A stretch of DNA of 49,491 bases from CAYNXB01 sp964401045 (lineage in GTDB: Bacteria > Pseudomonadota > Alphaproteobacteria > Sphingomonadales > Sphingomonadaceae): positions 1 through 49,491 of the forward strand of contig CAYNXB010000011.1 of the NCBI GenBank assembly GCA_964401045.1, in the 5' to 3' direction. Made by a program: the position numbers and the translations under genes. The notes under the pieces were generated by a model, which had not been told where the DNA came from, searched no databases, and was given only the letters and a program-made list of their open reading frames with translations. Every line of letters starts with the position of its first letter. The first letter of the stretch is position 1. This document shows, one piece after another, positions 7,696 through 16,200 of this stretch.

Positions 7696-8707
7696 CGGCC
7701 TTGGCGAAGAGAGTGGGGAGGCCCGCCTCCTCGAGCCTGTCGAGCGTCCACCACTCACCGTCTTCGAGCGCATCGAACGCATTTCCGGCATAAACCGCGA
7801 CGCCCAACGTCAGGTTGAAGTGCGTGAACCCATGCCGCACCACACCGCCTGCCTGCCATTGCCCGGGCACTGGCGCATCCTCTGACCCGTCGACCCGCGC
7901 CGACCAGCCGTCGTCGGGCAGAGCGCGCATTCCGCCGAGCATGCCCTTGCCAGGCCGCCGCACGAGCCACACGAAACCGTCCCGCTCGATCCAGAACGCG
8001 GTGCCGCTCCGCTCCGGCTTGGCCTTCTTTGCCGCCTTGACCGGGAAGCGCGCCGGATCGCCGGTCTGGCGCGCAAGGCAGTGCGCGTTGACCGGGCACA
8101 GCAGGCATTTCGGATCGCGCGAGGTGCAGATGGTTGCGCCCAGGTCCATCATTGCCTGTGCGAAATCACCGGCGCGCGCGTCTGGAGTGATCGCACCGGC
8201 GTGCGCGCGGATCGCTTTTCGCGCGCCGGGCAGCGGCTCGCCGATCGCGAACAGCCGTGCGACCACGCGCTCAACATTGGCGTCGACCGGCACCGCGCGC
8301 TTGCCGAAGCCGATCGCCGCCACCGCCGCCGCGGTGTAGGCGCCGAGCCCGGGGAGCTGGCGCAGCGCTTCCTCGCTGTCGGGAAACCCGCCCATCGCCG
8401 CCACTTCACGCGCGCAGGCGATCAGGTTGCGCGCGCGCGAGTAGTATCCAAGGCCTGCCCAGGCGGCCATCACCTCCTCTTCGGACGCCGCAGCCAACGC
8501 CTCGACCGTCGGCCAGCGCTCGGTGAACTTGCGGAAATAGGGCGCGACCGCGCCGGTGGTGGTCTGCTGCAGCATCACTTCGCTGAGCCATATGCGGTAG
8601 GGATCGGGCGTCTCGCCGCTGCCCGGCGGGACGCGCCACGGCAGCGTGCGGGCGTTGCGATCGTACCATGCGAGCAGCAATTCGGAGATGGTCCCGCTGG
8701 CGTCCAT
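7673..8707 (-). CDS. mutY: A/G-specific adenine DNA glycosylase MutY
   Basis: A 344-residue base-excision repair enzyme that removes adenine mispaired with 8-oxoguanine. The helix-hairpin-helix glycosylase core carries the catalytic Glu in SEVMLQQTT, the hairpin LPGLGAYTAAAV and the catalytic Asp in VPVDANVERV. The 4Fe-4S cluster loop C-x6-C-x2-C-x5-C is intact (CTSRDPKC-LLC-PVNAHC). The C-terminal NUDIX-like domain that reads 8-oxoG follows (WLVRRPGKGMLGGMRALP, then VRHGFTHFNL). The start at 8707 lies only 14 bases from the divergent dciA start. Confidence 0.95.
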   Translation of the reverse strand: MDASGTISELLLAWYDRNARTLPWRVPPGSGETPDPYRIWLSEVMLQQTTTGAVAPYFRKFTERWPTVEALAAASEEEVMAAWAGLGYYSRARNLIACAREVAAMGGFPDSEEALRQLPGLGAYTAAAVAAIGFGKRAVPVDANVERVVARLFAIGEPLPGARKAIRAHAGAITPDARAGDFAQAMMDLGATICTSRDPKCLLCPVNAHCLARQTGDPARFPVKAAKKAKPERSGTAFWIERDGFVWLVRRPGKGMLGGMRALPDDGWSARVDGSEDAPVPGQWQAGGVVRHGFTHFNLTLGVAVYAGNAFDALEDGEWWTLDRLEEAGLPTLFAKAATLAMTR

Positions 8708-8721
8708 CGGGGCGCTATGGC

Positions 8722-9282
8722 ATGGCCCGGCCGGTCATGGAACGGGACGCTCCTCCACCTGCCAAGCCGCGCAAGAAAGTGCAGGCGCGCCCTTACGAGC
8801 GGCCGCGCGGCGGAGCCGCCAGACCGATCGCCGAGCTGGTGCCCCAGATCGGCCGCACCGCTTTCCGCCGCTTCGGGTTCGTCCAGTCGAACGTGGTCAC
8901 CCGCTGGCCCGAGATCGTCGGCGAGGCGCACGCCCGGGTCTGCGAGCCGGAGTCCATCCGGTTCCCACCGGGAGAGAAGAGTGACGGCATTCTCCAGCTC
9001 GTGGTGCGATCCGCGCACGCGCCGTTGATCCAGCAGGTGATCCCCGAGATCATCGAGCGGGTGAACCGCTTCTTCGGCTACAAGGCGGTTGCGCGGGTCA
9101 AGCTGCGGCAAGGGGAGGTTAAGCCGCCTCGTGATGAAAGCCGGGCGAAGGCTCCACCTTCGCTCAAGCCGATTCCGATGGAATTGGGGGATAGCCTGCG
9201 CGATATCGGCGACCCCGAACTGCGCACGGTGCTGGAATCGCTGGCCCGGAGCCTGGGTTCGCAGGAGGACGAGACGAAATGA
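8722..9282 (+). CDS. dciA: DUF721 / DciA-like replicative helicase loader
   Basis: A 186-residue protein with a basic, proline-rich N-terminus and a DUF721 domain. The domain core is RFGFVQSNVVTRWPEIVGEAHARVCEP followed by LQLVVRSAHAPLIQQVIPEIIERVNRFFGY, as in DciA, which loads the DnaB helicase in most bacteria lacking DnaC. Start ATG 8722 is preferred over the open extension into mutY; ATG 8737 is an alternative. The stop overlaps the next gene's ATG as ATGA. The gene sits in the conserved sphingomonad order mutY, dciA, two DsbA-like genes, smc. Confidence 0.85.
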   Translation: MARPVMERDAPPPAKPRKKVQARPYERPRGGAARPIAELVPQIGRTAFRRFGFVQSNVVTRWPEIVGEAHARVCEPESIRFPPGEKSDGILQLVVRSAHAPLIQQVIPEIIERVNRFFGYKAVARVKLRQGEVKPPRDESRAKAPPSLKPIPMELGDSLRDIGDPELRTVLESLARSLGSQEDETK

Positions 9283-9947
9283 ACCGCGTTATTCGCGCCC
9301 TGGCCGTAACTACTTTCGCCGTGCTGGCGATCGCGGCGACTGGGAACTGGAACGCCACCGTGGCGCAGACCAAGGGCGGCCACGTGCTCGGCAATCCGGC
9401 GGCCAAGACCAAGCTGATCGAGTTCGTCAGTTACACCTGCCCGCACTGCGCGCATTTCGAACAGGAAGCGGGCGGCGCGATCAAGCTCGGCTGGGTGCAG
9501 AGCGGCAAGGTTTCGGTCGAGGTGCGGCACGTCGTGCGCGATCCGGTGGACCTGACGGTGGCGATGCTGACCAACTGCGGCGCCAAGGAGAAGTTCTTCC
9601 AGAACCACGCGATGTTCATGCTCTCGCAGGACAAGTGGATCTCCAGGGAGCAGCTCGCGCTGCCGTCGCAACGACAGCGCTGGAGCAACGGCACCCTGGC
9701 CGCGCGCTGGCGCGCAATCGCGTCAGACCTCGGGTTCTACGACATGATGGAGACGCGCGGTTATTCGCGCGTGCAGGTCGACCAGTGCCTGGGTGACGAG
9801 GCCGCCGCGAAGCGTATCGCCGAGCAATCCGAAGCCGATGCGACCACCTACGGGGTCAACAGCACCCCGAGCTTCGCGCTCAACGGCAAGCTGCTGAGCG
9901 ACGTCCACACCTGGGACCAGTTGCAGAAGGCTGTGAAGCTCCAGTGA
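9279..9947 (+). CDS. periplasmic DsbA-like thioredoxin-domain protein
   Basis: A 222-residue exported thiol protein. An N-terminal hydrophobic segment (about residues 7-21, TVAQ cleavage region near 30) precedes a thioredoxin fold with the CPHC redox motif at residues 54-57, a helical insertion and the cis-Pro loop STPSFALNG. CPHC is the motif of strongly oxidising DsbA, so a role in disulfide formation in the periplasm is likely. ATG overlaps the dciA stop (ATGA). A paralogue with the same architecture follows 129 bases downstream. Confidence 0.88.
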   Translation: MNRVIRALAVTTFAVLAIAATGNWNATVAQTKGGHVLGNPAAKTKLIEFVSYTCPHCAHFEQEAGGAIKLGWVQSGKVSVEVRHVVRDPVDLTVAMLTNCGAKEKFFQNHAMFMLSQDKWISREQLALPSQRQRWSNGTLAARWRAIASDLGFYDMMETRGYSRVQVDQCLGDEAAAKRIAEQSEADATTYGVNSTPSFALNGKLLSDVHTWDQLQKAVKLQ

Positions 9948-10076
9948 CCCGCGGTGTGATTTGCGTGGTTTTCCGCCGGTAACTTGTGGGAATCTGCCGG
10001 CAGTCGCCGTTAACGCGCTTTGATCCGCATGGGGCTTCGACTAGCGTTTGCCGCTCTTACGAGAGGGATTCCCGCC

Positions 10077-10832
10077 ATGACCAAGCTCATCCGCGCGCTC
10101 GCCGTCTTCCTTGCCCTTCCGCTGGCCCTGGGTCTGGCGGCGTGCGGTTCTTCGGACGATGAGACGACCGCTCCCCCGAAGAGCGATCCGATCGCCGCGA
10201 TCCCGGCCCCGGCCGGCGCGTCGTGGATGGACACCGTCGAGGTCACGCCGGAGGATGGCTATCGCTACGGCAACCCCGACGCGCCGATCAAAGTGATCGA
10301 GTACCAGTCGCACACCTGCCCGCATTGCGCCGCCTTCGCCGAAGAAGGCGGGCCGGCGATGAAGGACAAGTACGTCGCCAGCGGCGTGGTGAGCTGGGAA
10401 ATCCGCGAACAGCTCCACAATCCGATCGACCTGCTGGTGGCGGTGCTCGCGCGCTGCGGCGCGAAGGAGAGCTTCCTGCCGCTGTCGGAACAGTACTGGA
10501 GCAACCTCGTGCCGGAGATCAATAAGGCGCAGGCCAACCAGGCCGCGCTGGCGGAGGCGCAGAACCTGCCGCCGAACCAGCGCTTCCAGAAGATGGCAGA
10601 GGCCGCCGGATTGCTCGACTTCTTCTCCTCGCGCGGGATCGCCCGTGAGCAGGCGCTGCAGTGCCTGGCCGATGGCGACAAGGTTCAGGCGATCGCCGAT
10701 CGTTCCGACAAGCAGTCCCAGGAGATGAACGTCACCGGCACGCCGACGTTCTTCATTAACGGCCGCAAGATCGAGGACGTCGCCGCCTGGTCGGGGCTCG
10801 AACCGGCGCTGCAGGCCGCCGGGGCGCGCTAG
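10077..10832 (+). CDS. DsbA-like thioredoxin-domain lipoprotein
   Basis: A 251-residue paralogue of the preceding gene product. The N-terminus is a lipoprotein signal: MTKLIRAL, a hydrophobic run and the lipobox LAAC with the lipid cysteine at residue 23, then an acidic/Pro-rich tether GSSDDETTAPP. The next residue is Gly, which does not suggest inner-membrane retention, so outer-membrane attachment is possible. The thioredoxin fold has CPHC at residues 81-84 and the cis-Pro loop GTPTFFINGRK. ATG 10077 has GAGAGGGA upstream; a longer frame from 10020 would destroy the signal. smc follows after 24 bases. Confidence 0.88.
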   Translation: MTKLIRALAVFLALPLALGLAACGSSDDETTAPPKSDPIAAIPAPAGASWMDTVEVTPEDGYRYGNPDAPIKVIEYQSHTCPHCAAFAEEGGPAMKDKYVASGVVSWEIREQLHNPIDLLVAVLARCGAKESFLPLSEQYWSNLVPEINKAQANQAALAEAQNLPPNQRFQKMAEAAGLLDFFSSRGIAREQALQCLADGDKVQAIADRSDKQSQEMNVTGTPTFFINGRKIEDVAAWSGLEPALQAAGAR

Positions 10833-10856
10833 GAGCCGCGAGGGCGGGCCCTCGAC

Positions 10857-13800
10857 ATGCTGATCCGCAAGCTAAAGCTCAGCGGTTTCAAGAGCTTCGT
10901 CGAGCCCGCGGAACTGCGCATCGAACCGGGCCTGACCGGCGTGGTCGGGCCCAACGGTTGCGGTAAGTCCAACTTGCTCGAAGCGATCCGCTGGGTAATG
11001 GGCGAGAACTCGCCCAAGTCCATGCGCTCGGGCGGGATGGATGACGTGATCTTCGCCGGCACCGCCCAGCGGCCGCCGCGCGATTTCGCCGAAGTCGTGC
11101 TCACCGCGGTCGGGAGCGATCGCGAAGAGCTGGAGGTCGTCCGCCGGATCGAGCGCGGCGCGGGCAGCGCCTACCGCGTCAACGGGCGCGACGTGCGCGC
11201 GAAGGACGTGGCGCTGACTTTCGCCGACGCGGCGACCGGCGCGCATTCGCCGGCGCTGGTGAGCCAGGGCAAGATCGCCGCGGTAATCGCCGCCAAGCCG
11301 GCCGAGCGCCGCGCGATGCTGGAGGAAGCAGCGGGAATCGCCGGCCTCCACGTCCGCCGCCGCGATGCCGAAGGCAAGCTCCGGCAAACCGAGGCGAACC
11401 TCGCGCGGCTCGAGGACATCATGGCTGGGCTCGGCAACCAGATTGCCGCGCTGCGCCGCCAGGCCAAGCAGGCGGAACGCTACAAGGAGCTGACCGCGAA
11501 GATATCGCTCGCCGAAGCGCGGCTGCTCTACGCCCGCTGGCGCGATGCCGCCGCGGGGGCCGACAAGGCGCGCGAGGAAGCGCGGAGCGCCGAGAGCAAA
11601 GTCGCCGAAGCGCAGACCGCCGCCACCGAGGCTTCGAAGGCGCAAGCTGCGCTCGCGGGCAGGCTCGCCGAGCTACGTGACGAGCTGGCCGACCGGCGCG
11701 ATGACGCCAGCGCTCACGGCCACCGCATGGCGGCGCTCTCCAGCCAGCTCGAAGCGGCCGAGCAGCGGCTTGCGGACCTCGACCGGCAGAAGGCGCGGCT
11801 GGAGGAAGATCGCGGCGACGCGGGCAAGCTGACCGAGGACGCCGCCGCGGCGCTGGAACGGCTCGAACGCGAAGTGACCGAGGCGCAGGCCGCGCTCGCC
11901 GCCGACGAGGCGCGGCGGCCGGAACTCGCACGGCGGCTCGAAGCAGCCGAGCACAGCGCGCGCACCGCCGAGCTGGCGCTGGCCAAAGCGACGGCGGATC
12001 ACGCCGGCGTCGAAGCCGAATGGCGCGTGGCCGAGGCCGAGGTGTCGCAGGCTGCGGCGCGGCTCGACCGGCTCGATGCCGAAGAGCGGCGGCGGAGCGA
12101 GACACGCGCCGCGCTGTCCGCCAGCATCGATCCGGCGGCGGCAGTAGCGGACGCGAAGCAGCGTGCGGAACACGCGAGTGCACGGCTCTGTCAACTGCGC
12201 GCCGCGCTCGAAGCCCGGCAGGGCGAGAAGGAGCGGCTCGGCGCGACGCGTGACGAGGCCGCCAATGCGCTTTCCGGCGCGCGCGCAGAACTCGCTGGGA
12301 TCGAACGTGAATTCAACGCCTTGCAACGCGATCGCGATGCGCGGGCGAAGCAGGCTGCGGGCAAGCACGGGCTGCCGGTCGCGGTCGACCGCCTGCGTGC
12401 CGAGCCGGGCTACGAACGGGCGCTGGCCGCGGTGCTCGGACGCGATGCCAAGGCGCCGCTCGGGCGGCCCGAAGCGGGCGCGGAAGGGCGGTTCTGGACC
12501 GGCGGCGAAGCGCCCGTGGCGGTTCCCGGAAGTCTCGCGGCGCATGTTCCGGAATGCCCGCCCGAACTCGCTGCCCGGCTGGCGCTGGTTCACGTCGCCG
12601 AAGCCGACGACGGGCGCTCGCTCGCGCCGGGCGAATGGCTGGTGACGTTCGGCGGTGCGCTGCGCCGGTGGGACGGGTTCGTGGCGCGCGGCGAAGGCGC
12701 GGCCGAGGCGGCGCGGCTGGAAGCCGACAATCGCTTCGTCGACCTCGAACGGCTGGTGCCCCAGCGGCAGGCAACAGCCAGCGCGGCGCAACGCGCGCAT
12801 GACGAGGCAGAAGCCGCGCTCGGGGCATTGCGCACCGCGCTGGTCGCCGCTGAGCGTGAGCTGGGACAGGCCTCCGAAGCCGAACGCGCCGCCTTGCGTG
12901 CGCTCGACCAAGCAGAGCTTGACCGCGAACGTCACGCGAGCCGCCTCGCCGAACTCGACGCGGCGGCGAGCGATCTTGCCGAGCAGCGCCGCCAGGCTGA
13001 AGCCGACAAGGCCGAAGCCGAAGCCCGGCGCGCCGCCCTGCCCGATCCCGAAACCGGCCGCGCGGCGCTCAGCGCGGCACATGCCGCGAACGACGCGGCG
13101 CGGACCGGGCTTCAGGCTGCCCAAGCCGCACTCTCCGCGCACGATCAGGCGCTCGCCGTCGCGCGTGAGCGAGCCGCGGCGCGCGAAGCCGACATCAAGG
13201 GCTGGCGCGCCCGTGCGGGCGATGCCGAGCGGCGGCTCGCCGACATGAGCCGCCGGTTCGAGGAGATCGAGGCCGAGCGCGCCGTCACTGCCGCCAAGCC
13301 TGCCGCGCTGGTCGAAGAGATCGAGCAGGGCCAGGCGGTGCGAGAGCGGCTTGCGCGCGACCTCGCCGAAGCGGAAGCCGCGGTCGCCTCCGCGACGCAG
13401 GAGGCAGCCGCCGCCGATCGCGCCGCCGCCGAAGCCAGCGAGGCGCTCTCCTCTGCACGCGAGGCTCGCGCCGGAGCCGCGGCCCGTGCCGAAAACGAGG
13501 AAGCGCGGCGCGAGGAAATGGCGCGCGCCTCGGGTGAGAGGTTCCAGTGCCCGCCGCCACTGCTGTGCAGCCAGTTCGGCTTCGCTGCCGATGATGTCGC
13601 ATGGGCGGTCGAGGAAGGCGCCGCGCTCGAAAAGCTCACCGCCGACCGCGAGCGGATTGGCCCGGTCAACCTGGTTGCCGCGGACGAACTGGCCAAGATC
13701 GAGAGCGAGCACGGTGCCAACGAAGCCGAGCAGACCGAGCTTGCCGAAGCGGTCAATCGGCTGCGTGGCTCGATCGGCAATCTTAACCGCGAAGGCCGCG

Positions 13801-14282
13801 AGCGGCTGCGCGCCGCGTTCGAACAAGTCGACACGCACTTTCGCCGGCTGTTCATGAGGCTGTTCGAAGGCGGGCAGGCGCATCTCGCGCTGATCGATTC
13901 GGATGATCCGCTCGAAGCGGGGCTGGAGATTTTTGCCCAGCCGCCGGGTAAGCGGCTGCAATCGCTGACGCTGCTTTCGGGGGGCGAGCAAGCGCTGACC
14001 GCGGTGGCGCTGATCTTCGCGCTGTTCCTCACCAACCCGGCGCCGATCTGCGTGCTCGACGAGGTCGATGCACCGCTCGACGATGCAAATATCGAGCGCT
14101 TCTGCGACCTGCTCGACCAGATGGTCGGCGAAACCGACACCCGCTACCTGATCGTTACCCACAACGCGGTGACCATGAGCCGCATGCACCGCCTGTTCGG
14201 CGTGACGATGATCGAGAAGGGCGTCAGCCGCCTGGTCAGCGTCGATTTGGGTGGAGCGGAGGAACTGCTCGCCGCGGAATAG
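10857..14282 (+). CDS. smc: chromosome segregation ATPase SMC
   Basis: A 1141-residue structural maintenance of chromosomes protein, the ATPase of bacterial condensin. The N-terminal head has Walker A GPNGCGKSN (residues 31-39). It is followed by about 300 residues of Ala/Glu/Arg-rich coiled coil, a compact hinge (about 510-620, ending near GGALRRWDGFVARG), the returning coil, and the C-terminal head with the ABC signature LSGGEQ and Walker B VCVLDEVDAPLDDANI-type sequence. Very high Ala/Arg/Glu content in the coils leaves long spurious open frames on the other strand. Partners ScpA and ScpB are not in this window. Confidence 0.96.
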   Translation: MLIRKLKLSGFKSFVEPAELRIEPGLTGVVGPNGCGKSNLLEAIRWVMGENSPKSMRSGGMDDVIFAGTAQRPPRDFAEVVLTAVGSDREELEVVRRIERGAGSAYRVNGRDVRAKDVALTFADAATGAHSPALVSQGKIAAVIAAKPAERRAMLEEAAGIAGLHVRRRDAEGKLRQTEANLARLEDIMAGLGNQIAALRRQAKQAERYKELTAKISLAEARLLYARWRDAAAGADKAREEARSAESKVAEAQTAATEASKAQAALAGRLAELRDELADRRDDASAHGHRMAALSSQLEAAEQRLADLDRQKARLEEDRGDAGKLTEDAAAALERLEREVTEAQAALAADEARRPELARRLEAAEHSARTAELALAKATADHAGVEAEWRVAEAEVSQAAARLDRLDAEERRRSETRAALSASIDPAAAVADAKQRAEHASARLCQLRAALEARQGEKERLGATRDEAANALSGARAELAGIEREFNALQRDRDARAKQAAGKHGLPVAVDRLRAEPGYERALAAVLGRDAKAPLGRPEAGAEGRFWTGGEAPVAVPGSLAAHVPECPPELAARLALVHVAEADDGRSLAPGEWLVTFGGALRRWDGFVARGEGAAEAARLEADNRFVDLERLVPQRQATASAAQRAHDEAEAALGALRTALVAAERELGQASEAERAALRALDQAELDRERHASRLAELDAAASDLAEQRRQAEADKAEAEARRAALPDPETGRAALSAAHAANDAARTGLQAAQAALSAHDQALAVARERAAAREADIKGWRARAGDAERRLADMSRRFEEIEAERAVTAAKPAALVEEIEQGQAVRERLARDLAEAEAAVASATQEAAAADRAAAEASEALSSAREARAGAAARAENEEARREEMARASGERFQCPPPLLCSQFGFAADDVAWAVEEGAALEKLTADRERIGPVNLVAADELAKIESEHGANEAEQTELAEAVNRLRGSIGNLNREGRERLRAAFEQVDTHFRRLFMRLFEGGQAHLALIDSDDPLEAGLEIFAQPPGKRLQSLTLLSGGEQALTAVALIFALFLTNPAPICVLDEVDAPLDDANIERFCDLLDQMVGETDTRYLIVTHNAVTMSRMHRLFGVTMIEKGVSRLVSVDLGGAEELLAAE

Positions 14283-14360
14283 AGTCCAGCCGCGATTCCA
14301 CCAGCGGCAGGGCTGAGCTGCGCGTATCGGGCTATCGTGTTCCGCAACGAATCGGAGGGG

Positions 14361-14927
14361 ATGATGATGGCCTGCCGTGCGCTGTTCGCTGCCGTTGCTC
14401 TGCTCGCAACGAGCGCGCCCGTTACCGCCCAAACGCACGGCCTGTCGCTCGAGCAGCGGGTGCAGCGGATCGAGGACGAGGCGGCGATCCGCGCGCTGAT
14501 CCAGCGATATGCGGACTTGCTGACCGCGCGCGATTTCGAGGGTTATGTCCAGCTCTTCACGCCTGACGGCGTGTGGCAAAACGGCCCGATCGTCCACCGC
14601 GGGCGAGCGGACATCAAGGATATGCTGGTGAAGATGTTTCCGGACACGCCGGCCGATTTCGTCAACACCAACAGCTACATGCTGGTGTCGAACGTGTCCG
14701 TCGATCTCGATCCGGACGGACGGCATGCACACGCGCGGGCGCGGCAGCTCTCAATCATGCGCGCCGGGAGCGGCACACCCACGCCGGTTCTGGCGGGCAT
14801 GTATGAAGACGATCTCGTGAAGGTCGATGGCGAATGGAAATTCAGCCGCCGCAACGACATCACCCTGATGCCGACCATGGAGCAGTGGCAGAAGAAGATG
14901 GCCGAGGGAATCTTCTCCCCCGAATAA
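14361..14927 (+). CDS. exported SnoaL-like / NTF2-fold protein
   Basis: A 188-residue protein: a signal peptide (ACRALFAAVALLATSAPVTAQ) followed by a cone-shaped NTF2-like domain. The family pattern is EDEAAIRALIQRYADLLTARDFEGYVQLFTPDGVWQ, then a second half ending GEWKFSRRND. Such domains serve as small-molecule binding proteins, isomerases or dehydratases; no specific activity can be read here. GGAGGGG immediately precedes three consecutive ATGs (14361, 14364, 14367), and the third has the best spacing. It is unrelated by position to the other NTF2-like gene at 44256-44786. Confidence 0.75.
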   Translation: MMMACRALFAAVALLATSAPVTAQTHGLSLEQRVQRIEDEAAIRALIQRYADLLTARDFEGYVQLFTPDGVWQNGPIVHRGRADIKDMLVKMFPDTPADFVNTNSYMLVSNVSVDLDPDGRHAHARARQLSIMRAGSGTPTPVLAGMYEDDLVKVDGEWKFSRRNDITLMPTMEQWQKKMAEGIFSPE

Positions 14928-15098
14928 GCCGTGGAGCGCAACCGCCGCGACCTTTGCTTGCTTCACCCGGCGAAATAGCCGACCTTCGGCCCAAGGCGCC
15001 GCCACGAAGCTGCGCCATGGGATAGGGTCATCGCTTCATCATATTATGGCCTTGCGGATCGCAGGGCGACATTCCGGCTCGGGCTCCTTCTGGCGAGC

Positions 15099-15593
15099 TT
15101 GGCCGTGGTAACGCTGGCCGGCGGCGCATCGCCCGCCCAAGCGCAAGTGTCCGCCCAAGCGCAAGGCTCTGCCCGCGCGTTCGATCCGATCGCGTTCTTC
15201 AGCGGCCGCACCGATGGCGTGGGGAAGCTCGACGAAGTCATGGCGTCGCCCAAGAAGACCCATGTCACGGGGACCGGCTGGGTTCGGCCGAACGGACTGT
15301 TCGTGATCGATCAGACGGTGGAGGTCGAGGGCGACACGGTGAAGCATCGCCAGTGGCAGCTGCGGCAGACCACGCCCGGGCATTTCAACGGCACGCTCAG
15401 CGATGCCAAGGGCCCGGTGACCGGCGTCGTGACCGGCAATCGCATGCAGATCGCCTACACCATGAAAGGCGGGATGAAGGTCCAGCAAGTGCTTACACTC
15501 GCGGCCGACGGCCGAAGCCTTGGCAACAGCATGAAGATCCGCAAGTTCGGGATCGTGGTCGCCACCGTGGTCGAGACAATCCGCAAGCCCTGA
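15099..15593 (+). CDS. DUF3833 family exported protein, uncertain start
   Basis: The mature part, from FDPIAFFSGRTDGVGKLDEVM to VETIRKP, matches the DUF3833 family of small envelope proteins of unknown function: FFxGRT near the start and a lipocalin-like string of strands. The start is not clean. TTG at 15099 gives a signal peptide too short for export, while the same frame continues upstream through an excellent hydrophobic segment (RLGLLLASLAVVTLAGGASPAQA) without any ATG or GTG. An ATG at 15046 lies one frame away. A one-base loss near 15050-15090, real or a sequencing error, would explain this. Confidence 0.65.
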   Translation: MAVVTLAGGASPAQAQVSAQAQGSARAFDPIAFFSGRTDGVGKLDEVMASPKKTHVTGTGWVRPNGLFVIDQTVEVEGDTVKHRQWQLRQTTPGHFNGTLSDAKGPVTGVVTGNRMQIAYTMKGGMKVQQVLTLAADGRSLGNSMKIRKFGIVVATVVETIRKP

Positions 15594-15604
15594 CCGATCT
15601 TCTG

Positions 15605-16051
15605 TCAGTCGAGCACGTAGCGCGGGCCCGAGCCGCTGAGCGAGGCGCGGTCGTCGCGGTTATAGAGGCGGCATTTCTCGAGGCTCAGGCAGCCGCACCC
15701 GATGCACTGGTCGAGCTGGTTGCGGGTCCGCGTGAGCAGCTGGATCTTGCGGTCGATCTCGAACCGCATCGAGCGGCTGATCCGCTGCCAGTCGCTGTGC
15801 GACGGCGTGCGGCCCTGCGGCAGCTTGGTGAGCTCGCTTTCGATCTCGACCAGGCCAAGGCCGAGCTTCTGGGCGATCAGGATAAAGCTCACCCGGCGGA
15901 TGTCGGACCGCAGGAACCGCCGCTGGTTGCCCCTGCTGCGCAGCGATTGCAGCAAGCCCCGGTCTTCATAGAAGCGGATCGCCGAAACAGCGACGCCGGT
16001 GCGCCGGGCCATTTCTCCGATCGGAATCAGGTCGTCCTTCGAAAGCGCCAT
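15605..16051 (-). CDS. soxR: redox-sensitive transcriptional activator SoxR
   Basis: A 148-residue MerR-family regulator with a 2Fe-2S cluster that senses redox-cycling compounds. The N-terminal winged helix (PIGEMARRTGVAVSAIRFYEDRGLL), the dimerisation helix, and the cluster loop are all present: cysteines at 116, 119, 121 and 127 in the SoxR pattern C-x2-C-x-C-x5-C. A near-consensus SoxR box lies 23 bases before the start, so autoregulation is likely. No soxS is seen, as is usual outside enterics, where SoxR directly controls redox-defence genes. It ends 12 bases from the convergent DUF3833 gene. Confidence 0.95.
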   Translation of the reverse strand: MALSKDDLIPIGEMARRTGVAVSAIRFYEDRGLLQSLRSRGNQRRFLRSDIRRVSFILIAQKLGLGLVEIESELTKLPQGRTPSHSDWQRISRSMRFEIDRKIQLLTRTRNQLDQCIGCGCLSLEKCRLYNRDDRASLSGSGPRYVLD

Positions 16052-16074
16052 GCCCGTTCTCCCGTGGAGACGAA

Positions 16075-16092
16075 CCTCAATCTAACTTGAGT
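16075..16092. promoter_or_regulatory. SoxR box in front of soxR
   Basis: The 18 bases CCTCAATCTAACTTGAGT match 15 of 18 positions of the known SoxR operator CCTCAAGTTAACTTGAGG. Both outer half-sites are kept (CCTCAA and TTGAG). On the minus strand TTAACT lies at the upstream edge of the dyad, as the -35 does in MerR-type promoters where the protein sits between -35 and -10. No good -10 is visible. The site is 23 bases upstream of the soxR ATG, and no divergent gene shares it. Confidence 0.75.
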
Positions 16093-16148
16093 TAACCATG
16101 CGACACAAGCTCGCGCAGGAGAGGACGGCGGCGTTGCGGAGCCTAAAT

Positions 16149-16178
16149 CGTTAACATCGAGCGGGTTGCGACGTTAAC
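16149..16178. repeat. pair of CGTTAAC sites spaced 23 bp
   Basis: CGTTAAC occurs at 16149-16155 and again at 16172-16178, a centre-to-centre spacing of 23 bases or about two helical turns. A further GTTAAC lies at 16091-16096, next to the SoxR box. GTTAAC is itself palindromic. The pair is in the 149-base gap after the LysR stop and before soxR. It could be a regulator site for soxR or chance; no hairpin or T-tract typical of a terminator is present. Confidence 0.3.
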
Positions 16179-16200
16179 GTGCGGTTCGATCGAGAGAAAA

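Noticed and set aside
11673..14732. Open frame of about 1000 codons antisense to smc
   Set aside because: High GC and the Ala/Arg/Glu-rich coiled coil of smc suppress stops on the other strand. The translation has no recognisable domain and smc is clearly the gene.
14361..14927. Second gamma-formaldehyde lyase candidate
   Set aside because: It has a signal peptide and sits far from the catabolic operon. NTF2 folds are too common for this assignment without context.
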